Shown here one piece after another: positions 1-4,068 of a stretch of DNA of 5,104 bases. Position numbers and translations under genes: made by a program. Source of the stretch: an uncultured Clostridia bacterium (GTDB lineage Bacteria; Bacillota; Clostridia; TANB77; CAG-508); assembly GCA_944388645.1 (NCBI GenBank), contig CALXJO010000077.1, positions 1 through 5,104 of the forward strand, in the 5' to 3' direction. The first letter of the stretch is position 1. Every line of letters starts with the position of its first letter. Under the pieces are notes generated by a model. That model saw only the letters and a list, made by a program, of their open reading frames with translations, was not told the DNA's origin and made no database searches.

Positions 1-240
1 GATAATAATAATTTGCGACATATTAGATTACACGATTTAAGACATAGTTGTGGCACTTTGCTTGTAAGAAATGGTGTGCCATTAAAAGATATACAAATAT
101 GGCTAGGTCATTCTAATTTTCAAACTACATTAAGATATGCCCATGCAGATGTAGAAAATAAAAGAATTTCTGCAAATGTAATAGAAAACAAATTAGCACT
201 AGATACAAAAAAAGAACAAATTACCAAACTAGCACTTTAG
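1..240 (+). CDS. Tyrosine recombinase (phage/ICE-type integrase), C-terminal fragment cut by the window start
   Basis: The frame is open from the first base, so this is the last 79 residues of a longer protein; an in-frame TTG at position 13 lies inside the domain and is not a credible start. It is the catalytic end of a site-specific tyrosine recombinase, which cuts and rejoins DNA through a covalent 3'-phosphotyrosine. Visible active-site residues, counted from the window edge, are H11-x-x-R14 (in HDLRH), H37 (in WLGHS) and the nucleophile Y46 (in LRYAHAD), in the usual order and spacing. The first catalytic arginine, the core-binding domain and any arm-binding domain lie upstream. A charged tail of about 30 residues after the tyrosine is normal for phage and ICE integrases. 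The gene points toward the 3' end of a tRNA-Leu gene 138 bases away, which suggests it is the integrase of an element inserted there. XerC/D-like housekeeping recombinases are less likely, though not excluded, because of that context. Confidence 0.9.
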   Translation, partial: DNNNLRHIRLHDLRHSCGTLLVRNGVPLKDIQIWLGHSNFQTTLRYAHADVENKRISANVIENKLALDTKKEQITKLAL

Positions 241-262
241 GTAACTTGTTTTAAAAATACAT

Positions 263-320
263 TTCTAACTTAATAAAAATTCTAATTTTGGAAAAGTGTT
301 AGAACTTTTGTTAGAATTTT
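263..320. repeat. Cluster of TTAGAA-type repeats between integrase and tRNA
   Basis: The motif TTAGAA occurs four times in 58 bases: inverted (TTCTAA) at 263-268 and 280-285, and direct at 299-304 and 311-316. A fifth inverted copy (GTTCTAAT) at 371-378 touches the tRNA 3' end. The two direct copies form a 12-base tandem repeat (298-309 and 310-321, one internal mismatch plus the last base). The inverted and direct copies also make a perfect 10-base inverted repeat, 276-285 against 311-320, with a smaller AAAAGT/ACTTTT hairpin (292-297/304-309) inside. No U-run follows, so this is not a convincing terminator. Repeated short motifs beside an integrase gene commonly serve as recombinase or excisionase binding sites; that role is inferred here. 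Confidence 0.5.
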
Positions 321-377
321 GACTATTTTTAAAATTAAAACACCAAGTTAATTCTTACGAAATACTTAGTGTTCTAA

Positions 378-405
378 TGGTGCAGATGGCCGGAATCGAA
401 CCGGC
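378..405. other. Putative attachment site (att) at the 3' end of tRNA-Leu
   Basis: This is the CCA end, acceptor strand and T-arm of tRNA-Leu, facing the integrase gene. Many tyrosine integrases recombine within the T-arm or 3' end of a tRNA gene, and the incoming element restores the intact 3' part. The intact tRNA plus the adjacent outward-facing integrase end fits that arrangement. The site's exact limits cannot be set, because the second copy expected at the far end of the element is outside the window. Confidence 0.4.
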
Positions 406-465
406 ACGGCTTATTGGGCCGCAGGATTTTAAGTCCTGTGCGTCTACCAGTTCCGCCACATCTGC
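378..465 (-). tRNA. tRNA-Leu (anticodon UAA), CCA encoded
   Basis: Read on the minus strand, the 7-base acceptor stem GCAGATG (459-465) pairs with CATCTGC (382-388), followed by discriminator A (381) and an encoded CCA (378-380). The D-arm has GCG...CGC with the GG of the loop. The anticodon stem CAGGA/TCCTG encloses the loop CTTAAAA, giving anticodon TAA (429-431), which reads the UUA leucine codon. A long variable arm with a CGGC/GCCG stem marks a class II tRNA, as expected for leucine. The T-arm GCCGG-TTCGATT-CCGGC is perfect. All key features are intact, so the gene should be functional. UUA is likely a heavily used leucine codon in such an AT-rich genome, so this tRNA probably matters for growth. 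Its 3' end faces the integrase on the left. Confidence 0.97.
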
Positions 466-488
466 ATAAGCACTTAACTGGCTAACAA

Positions 489-512
489 AATGTATTTTAC
501 TACAAATACATT
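489..512. repeat. Perfect 9-base inverted repeat over the tRNA promoter
   Basis: AATGTATTT (489-497) and AAATACATT (504-512) are perfect inverted copies separated by 6 bases. The dyad covers the -10 box and most of the spacer of the tRNA promoter. It could be a weak terminator for transcripts arriving from the upstream exporter gene, whose end shows no other stem-loop, or a protein-binding site. Such dyads arise easily in AT-rich DNA. Confidence 0.45.
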
Positions 513-523
513 ATAATTGTCAA
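494..523 (-). promoter_or_regulatory. Promoter of tRNA-Leu
   Basis: On the minus strand a perfect -35 box TTGACA (518-523) is followed after 18 bases by TAAAAT (494-499) as -10. Transcription would start near position 487, giving a leader of about 20 bases before the mature tRNA 5' end at 465. The near-consensus boxes and short leader fit a strongly expressed stable-RNA gene. Confidence 0.7.
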
Positions 524-567
524 TAGAAAAAATAAAAAAATTAAAAAAAGTAATTCAAAGAAAGGAT

Positions 568-1425
568 TTAAATAGGATTTACATGTATAATTGCAAGGTA
601 TATTGGCTCTAAAGCATTTAACTCTTTCTCTAATTTATCTGCAATTGCATGGCTATCATATGTAGACATATTTCCATCTATATAAATAGATAAAGAAATT
701 AAATATTTATATCCAACAGGAGTAGAAGAAAAATGGTCAACCTTTTGAATATCTTTATATTTTTTAGTAATATCTAAAATTTTTTCTTTAGTTTTGTTAT
801 CAATAGAAGCGTCCATAAGAACATTATAACTCTCAATAAATATTTTAATTCCACTAACACAAATTAAAATAGAAATTCCAATACCAACAACACCATCAAA
901 CCAATAAATTCCAAAAATATTTAAAATAACAGAGATAAGTGTAAAAGTAGTAACTATAGAATCATTTCTATGGTCTTTTTGTAAAGCCTGCATTAATATA
1001 CTATTTGTTTTTTTATAAATAATTTTAGTATAAAGATAAAGCGAAAATTTAGTAATAATAGTAATAACACAGACCAATATTAATAAATATGGAAAAGATA
1101 CACTACTTGGATTAAATAATGATACAAAAGAATCATATACAAGTTTAACTGCAATTAGAATCATTACCAAACCAATAAACAAAGAAAAAATATATTCTGC
1201 TTTTCCATGTCCAAAATTGTGAGATTCATCTTCAGGAGCACTAGAAATTTTACTTCCAACAGTACTCATTAAAGAAGCAAAAATATCACCTGCACTATTT
1301 GCAGCATCTGCAATCATTGCTTGGCTTCTACTTAAAAAGCCTATTATAAATTTTATAATTAGTAAAAAAACATTTCCTAAAATTCCAGCAATATTTGCTT
1401 TATTCATATCTGAATATCTATCCAT
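568..1425 (-). CDS. Cation diffusion facilitator (CDF) exporter, probably for Mn(II)
   Basis: This 285-residue inner-membrane antiporter of the CDF family expels divalent metal in exchange for protons. Six hydrophobic segments occur at roughly residues 10-30, 34-56, 75-98, 110-135, 156-176 and 177-196, followed by a cytoplasmic domain (about 208-285) ending in the typical IHVNP. The FGHGKAEYI motif (71-79) is the family's conserved loop. The transport site is N43-x-x-x-D47 in helix 2 and D151-x-x-x-D155 at helix 5. From family knowledge, zinc CDFs such as YiiP or CzcD use D/H-rich sites, while the pneumococcal manganese exporter MntE uses Asn-Asp/Asp-Asp; the same four residues occur here, so manganese is the likely substrate, though iron cannot be excluded. 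The start at 1425 is chosen because AGGAG lies 7 bases upstream; an in-frame ATG 39 bases further upstream has no such site. The length is normal for short bacterial CDFs. A long dyad lies over the putative promoter, and no clear terminator stem follows the stop. Confidence 0.9.
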   Translation of the reverse strand: MDRYSDMNKANIAGILGNVFLLIIKFIIGFLSRSQAMIADAANSAGDIFASLMSTVGSKISSAPEDESHNFGHGKAEYIFSLFIGLVMILIAVKLVYDSFVSLFNPSSVSFPYLLILVCVITIITKFSLYLYTKIIYKKTNSILMQALQKDHRNDSIVTTFTLISVILNIFGIYWFDGVVGIGISILICVSGIKIFIESYNVLMDASIDNKTKEKILDITKKYKDIQKVDHFSSTPVGYKYLISLSIYIDGNMSTYDSHAIADKLEKELNALEPIYLAIIHVNPI

Positions 1426-1432
1426 AACAAAA

Positions 1433-1438
1433 CTCCTA
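1433..1438 (-). promoter_or_regulatory. Ribosome binding site fixing the CDF start
   Basis: TAGGAG on the minus strand sits 7 bases before the ATG at 1425. The alternative upstream ATG at 1464 is preceded only by A/T-rich sequence with no purine-rich box, so the shorter 285-residue product is preferred over 298 residues. Confidence 0.8.
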
Positions 1439-1485
1439 AAAAATAATTTATATAATCTTAGCATAAAAAATAATAATTCACAATA

Positions 1486-1525
1486 TATTACAAATTATAG
1501 TAGAAATTTATATTAATTTGTAATA
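1486..1525 (-). promoter_or_regulatory. Putative CDF promoter overlapped by a perfect 12-base inverted repeat
   Basis: TATTACAAATTA (1486-1497) and TAATTTGTAATA (1514-1525) are perfect inverted copies 16 bases apart. On the minus strand a consensus -10 TATAAT lies at 1494-1499, inside one arm, and a poor -35 (TTACAA, 1518-1523, spacer 18) lies in the other. A regulator bound to both arms would cover the promoter, so metal-responsive control of the exporter is a reasonable inference. The dyad does not match MntR, Fur or ArsR-type boxes that I know. Transcription would begin near 1487 and leave a leader of about 60 bases. I see no yybP-ykoY manganese riboswitch in it. Confidence 0.45.
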
Positions 1526-1652
1526 CGAAAAATTCTGGAATTGCCCCAAATTATGATATTATAAATAAATGCAAAATAATCAAAAATATGCATTCAATAT
1601 GCTCAATTTACTGGTTTAGATGACTCTATAAGTAAAAATAAATAAAAAAGTT
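1526..1652. other. Intergenic stretch with a possible short coding relic
   Basis: This part of the gap between the two divergent genes has no complete gene. In one plus-strand frame about 20 codons (about 1587-1646) read as a protein-like tail, ...QYAQFTGLDDSISKNK then TAA, with no start codon and a stop shortly upstream. It may be the decayed end of a lost gene, or chance. Nothing else was recognised. Confidence 0.2.
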
Positions 1653-1690
1653 ACAATATTCGCCATAGCGAAAGGTAATTGTGTTTTAAT
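1653..1690 (+). promoter_or_regulatory. Possible promoter and operator of the XRE operon
   Basis: An extended -10 (TG-T-TTTAAT, 1682-1690) lacks a recognisable -35. Just upstream, a nested dyad occupies the -35 area: TTCGC-CATA-GCGAA (1659-1672) inside ACAAT...ATTGT (1653-1657/1678-1682). XRE-type regulators usually bind dyads at their own promoter, so autoregulation is plausible. The leader would be about 27 bases. The promoter assignment is weak; the dyad is plainly visible. Confidence 0.35.
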
Positions 1691-1723
1691 ACAAAAAATG
1701 CGATAGAGAATTGGTGAAAAGGA

Positions 1724-1924
1724 ATGCATATAGAAATGTTAGTAAAAGAAGTCCGACAAGAAAAGGGCATGACTATAGCTGGTCTATCAAGAAAGAGTGG
1801 GGTATCAGCTTCGCATTTAAGCGATATAGAAAAAAACTTTAAAATTCCCAGCTTACTTGTAATGGTAAGAATAGCAAAGGCCTTGGACGTTGATATAACA
1901 CAATTATATAGGGTTAAATGGTAA
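1724..1924 (+). CDS. Small XRE/Cro-family helix-turn-helix transcription regulator
   Basis: The 66-residue protein is essentially a single five-helix Cro/CI-type DNA-binding domain. The helix-turn-helix is clear: TIAGLSRKSGVSASHLSDIEK (about residues 17-37), followed by PSLLVMVRIAKALDVDITQLY, the standard end of the fold. There is no ligand-binding or dimerisation domain, so it resembles stand-alone phage, plasmid or chromosomal repressors. The start at 1724 directly follows an AAGGA, which is too close to use, but GGTGA (1713-1717) also matches the anti-Shine-Dalgarno end with a 6-base gap; an ATG at 1736 is the alternative and would shorten the protein by four residues. The gene is divergent from the CDF exporter and lies 5 bases ahead of a 63-residue protein gene, with which it is probably cotranscribed. 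Its targets are unknown; its own upstream dyad is the obvious candidate. Confidence 0.88.
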   Translation: MHIEMLVKEVRQEKGMTIAGLSRKSGVSASHLSDIEKNFKIPSLLVMVRIAKALDVDITQLYRVKW

Positions 1925-1929
1925 TATAA

Positions 1930-2121
1930 ATGATAAATTATGAGAAAAGTCTAGACGAACTAAAAAAATATCTAAAAAGGGAGAAGAAAATACCATCTGA
2001 AAAAAGATGGAATAAATACGCATATGAAAATAACTTATTATCAAGTAAAACATTAGAATATTTATATGGGTTACGTTTTAACAAAATGTGCAGAAAATTA
2101 ATAAAGAAAAAGCAGGATTAA
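1930..2121 (+). CDS. Small basic protein of unknown function in the XRE operon
   Basis: I do not recognise this 63-residue, lysine-rich protein with confidence. It looks wholly helical, with no signal peptide or membrane segment. An amphipathic N-terminal helix (about residues 5-18) leads to PSEKRWNKYAYENNLLSSKTLEYLYGL (22-48), a pattern of W27, a turn with LLSS and then another helix, and ends in a basic FNKMCRKLIKKKQ. This is reminiscent of small helix-turn-helix or homing-endonuclease-associated-repeat folds, so nucleic-acid binding is a guess. No ribosome binding site precedes the ATG; it begins 5 bases after the stop of the XRE gene, so translation is probably coupled to it. That coupling and the shared terminator argue that the two proteins work together. 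The last codons lie inside the terminator stem. Confidence 0.7.
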   Translation: MINYEKSLDELKKYLKREKKIPSEKRWNKYAYENNLLSSKTLEYLYGLRFNKMCRKLIKKKQD

Positions 2122-2138
2122 AATGCTTTTTCTTTTTT
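2103..2138 (+). terminator. Rho-independent-type terminator overlapping the 63-residue gene's end
   Basis: AAAGAAAAAGCA (2103-2114) pairs perfectly over 12 bases with TGCTTTTTCTTT (2124-2135) around a 9-base loop that contains the stop codon, and further Us follow (2136-2138). The stem is long but AU-rich. It separates the XRE operon from the pyrophosphatase operon. Confidence 0.65.
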
Positions 2139-2139
2139 G

Positions 2140-2170
2140 TCGCCCAAAAAAGGGCGTCCCTAATGGGCGA
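2140..2170. repeat. Nested GC-rich hairpin with alternative pairings
   Basis: In an otherwise AT-rich gap, TCGCCC (2140-2145) can pair with GGGCGA (2165-2170), enclosing a small AGGG-CGT-CCCT hairpin (2151-2161). Alternatively CGCCC (2141-2145) pairs with the nearer GGGCG (2152-2156) across an A6 loop. No U-run follows on the plus strand. The GC content stands out from the surroundings and may mark a dispersed palindromic (REP-like) unit; this is inferred from one copy only. Confidence 0.4.
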
Positions 2171-2181
2171 AATTATTAAAA

Positions 2182-2210
2182 ATATAAAAAAGTACTAGAC
2201 TTTTTTATAT
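2182..2210. repeat. Perfect 12-base inverted repeat upstream of ppa
   Basis: ATATAAAAAAGT (2182-2193) and ACTTTTTTATAT (2199-2210) are perfect inverted copies around ACTAG. The dyad overlaps the putative -35 and spacer of the ppa promoter, so it could be an operator. It could also act as a backup AU-rich terminator for the operon upstream. Confidence 0.5.
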
Positions 2211-2224
2211 AAATAGCTTAAAAT
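2196..2224 (+). promoter_or_regulatory. Putative promoter of the ppa-TPR-uppP operon
   Basis: TAGACT (2196-2201, four of six consensus bases) and TAAAAT (2219-2224, five of six) are separated by 17 bases. Transcription would start near 2231, leaving a leader of about 22 bases that contains the AAGGA ribosome binding site (2242-2246). The -35 lies within the inverted repeat around it. Confidence 0.45.
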
Positions 2225-2252
2225 AAAACAAAAAAAGAAAGAAGGAAAACAA

Positions 2253-2783
2253 ATGAATATTTGGCACGATATAGAAGAAGAAAGAATAAAAAAAGATGAT
2301 TTTGCATCTGTAATAGAGATACCTAAAGGTAGCAAAAATAAATATGAGTTAGATAAAACTACAGGATTTTTAAAATTAGATAGAATTTTATATACAGCTA
2401 CACATTATCCTGCAAATTATGGCTTTATACCTAGAACTTATGCTGGAGACCATGACCCATTGGATGTTTTGGTATTATGCCAAGAAACACTTTATCCATT
2501 AACTTTAGTTGAAAGTTATCCTATTGGAGTATTAAGAATGACTGATTCAAATGAAGAAGATGAAAAAATAATTGCTATAGCAAAAAAAGATCCATTTTTA
2601 AATTGCTACAATGATATTTCGGAGATTCCTGCACAAGTATCAGCAGAGATAATGCATTTCTTTGAAGTATATAAGCAATTAGAAGGTAAAAAAACAACAA
2701 TAGATAAAATGATGGGAAGGAAAGAAGCAGAAGAAATAATACAAGAAGCAATAGACAATTACAAAAAAGTATTTAATAAATAG
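2253..2783 (+). CDS. ppa: Inorganic pyrophosphatase, family I (EC 3.6.1.1)
   Basis: This soluble cytoplasmic enzyme hydrolyses PPi to two phosphates and so pulls nucleotide polymerisation, tRNA charging and precursor activation forward. The 176 residues match the usual length of the bacterial hexameric form. Against the E. coli enzyme the active-site set is present: E22, K30 and E32 (in KNKYE), R44, Y52 and Y56 (in HYPANYGFI), the metal-binding D66, D68 and D71 (in GDHDPLDVLV), D98, D103 and K105 (in MTDSNEEDEK), and Y140-K141. Histidine 67 fills the second position of the family signature, where S, G, D or N is usual; that position is not a metal ligand. Serine replaces the glutamate after D98. 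AAGGA lies 6 bases before the ATG. It is the first gene of an operon with the TPR gene (18-base gap) and uppP. Many Clostridia use family II or membrane pyrophosphatases instead, so a family I enzyme is a mild lineage hint. Confidence 0.96.
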   Translation: MNIWHDIEEERIKKDDFASVIEIPKGSKNKYELDKTTGFLKLDRILYTATHYPANYGFIPRTYAGDHDPLDVLVLCQETLYPLTLVESYPIGVLRMTDSNEEDEKIIAIAKKDPFLNCYNDISEIPAQVSAEIMHFFEVYKQLEGKKTTIDKMMGRKEAEEIIQEAIDNYKKVFNK

Positions 2784-2801
2784 AAGATAGGAGAAAGGTA
2801 T

Positions 2802-4016
2802 ATGATTGAAAAGCTTATATTTAATGTACTTGCCTTTACTTTATTTATTCTGTTATTTATAAGGCTAATAAGAAAAAATGATACAAGCTATGTATATTTG
2901 TTAATTTTACAATTTATAGGAATTGCCATTAATTTTATAGAATTAAGTATAGGAAAAAGTTTTGGAGTAGTATTAAAAACTATAATGTATTCCTTATCAA
3001 TCTTACTACCAATATTTGTACTTTTACTTGAACAATACAACATAATTAGATTTTCAGAAATAGTTAATTTACTATTAGCTACAATATATATATTAATAGG
3101 AAAGAAAGAAAAAGCAGAAAAATGTTTATTACAATTAATAAATAAATATCCTAATAGTATTAAGGGACATTTAATGTTAGCAAAGCTATATGGAACAATG
3201 GAAAAATACGAATTGTCATTAGAAGAATATGAAAAAGTATTAGAACAAGATAGCAAAAATTGGTGGTTACAATTAAAAATTGGAGAGCTTTACAATAAGT
3301 TAGGAAGAAAAGAGATTGCAACAAAGACTCTTTATAGTCTTCTTAAAGAAAAGCCAGATTGCTATGAAGCAAGTATGCTATTAGGAAACATTTTATACGA
3401 GTCGGAAAATTATAAAGAAGCTATACAAGTATATACAAATGCATTAAATTACAGACCTGCAGATTATGACTTGTATTATAATATTGGTATGGCATATACA
3501 ATGATAAATGATTTTCAAAAGGCAAAAGAAGCTTACGAACAAGCAGCACAGATTAACAGTTTACTATATCATGCAAAATATAGTTTAGGTCAATTAAATA
3601 TATTGTACGGAGAACTAGATGAAGCAGAGAGATATTTTATGGAATGTATTGATGCAGATGAAGTAGAAGCAGGAGCTTATTATTATTTGGCAAGAATTGC
3701 TATGGTAAGAGGAGAAATAGAGAAGGCAAAAAATTATGCCAATATTGCAATAGAAAAAGAACCATCTCTTTTTGAAAAGATGTTAGAAGAAAATATTTTT
3801 CTACCAATTATAGATTTAGTTAATAAGCCTGAGAAGAAGGCGGAGAGATACAAAACAGACAAACAATTATCTCTAAAAGAGTTACAAATTGATGAGCATT
3901 TAGATAACACATGCAAACTTGTTGGAAAGCTAAATAACAATGATATAGAAATGATTGAGAATGTACGAAAAACTCAAAGCAAAGATTTAAACAGAGAACA
4001 AAAAGAAAGAGAATAA
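2802..4016 (+). CDS. Membrane-anchored tetratricopeptide-repeat (TPR) protein
   Basis: The 404-residue protein has three hydrophobic helices near the N-terminus (about residues 5-22, 29-48 and 55-77) and then a soluble repeat domain. About seven TPR units of 34 residues follow, at roughly 86-118, 119-152, 153-186, 187-220, 223-256, 257-288 and 289-321, with typical spacing of small and aromatic positions, for example Y205-x-x-A207-like turns in ENYKEAIQVYTNALNYRP. A charged, Lys/Glu-rich tail of about 70 residues (335-404) is probably disordered. TPRs bind other proteins, so this is likely a scaffold fixed to the membrane; no enzymatic motif is visible. On charge grounds (RLIRKN after helix 1) the repeat domain is probably cytoplasmic, but three helices leave this uncertain. 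AGGAG lies 8 bases before the ATG. The gene sits between ppa and uppP in one operon, which suggests, but does not show, a link to envelope synthesis. The specific partner is unknown. Confidence 0.88.
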   Translation: MIEKLIFNVLAFTLFILLFIRLIRKNDTSYVYLLILQFIGIAINFIELSIGKSFGVVLKTIMYSLSILLPIFVLLLEQYNIIRFSEIVNLLLATIYILIGKKEKAEKCLLQLINKYPNSIKGHLMLAKLYGTMEKYELSLEEYEKVLEQDSKNWWLQLKIGELYNKLGRKEIATKTLYSLLKEKPDCYEASMLLGNILYESENYKEAIQVYTNALNYRPADYDLYYNIGMAYTMINDFQKAKEAYEQAAQINSLLYHAKYSLGQLNILYGELDEAERYFMECIDADEVEAGAYYYLARIAMVRGEIEKAKNYANIAIEKEPSLFEKMLEENIFLPIIDLVNKPEKKAERYKTDKQLSLKELQIDEHLDNTCKLVGKLNNNDIEMIENVRKTQSKDLNREQKERE

Positions 4017-4068
4017 GTAATATTCATAAGAATAGATTAATAAACTATTAGAAAAAGGAGAATGAATA

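Noticed and set aside
143..150. TGCAGATG inside the integrase matching the tRNA acceptor end at 381-388, as a possible att duplication
   Set aside because: Only eight bases match and the flanks differ; in the integrase it simply encodes part of the conserved HAD residues after the catalytic tyrosine.
524..567. Terminator after the CDF gene
   Set aside because: On the minus strand there are T-runs but no stem before them, so it does not qualify as an intrinsic terminator.
1426..1464. Upstream in-frame ATG (1464) as start of the CDF exporter
   Set aside because: No ribosome binding site before it, and the extra 13 residues are not typical of the family; the ATG at 1425 has AGGAG 7 bases upstream. 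It would also lie inside the likely leader.
1426..1500. Manganese (yybP-ykoY) riboswitch in the exporter leader
   Set aside because: The leader is short and AT-rich and lacks the conserved GC-bearing loops of that riboswitch.
2888..3256. 122-codon open frame on the minus strand
   Set aside because: Lies entirely inside the TPR gene on the other strand, has no ribosome binding site or recognisable domain, and its Ser/Asn/Ile-rich composition is that of a shadow frame.
3734..3940. 68-codon open frame on the minus strand
   Set aside because: Antisense to the TPR gene's C-terminal part; no domain, no start signal.
4021..4034. TATTC-ATAA-GAATA dyad before uppP
   Set aside because: A 5-base AT-rich stem in a short operon gap is expected by chance and has no U-run or promoter boxes beside it.
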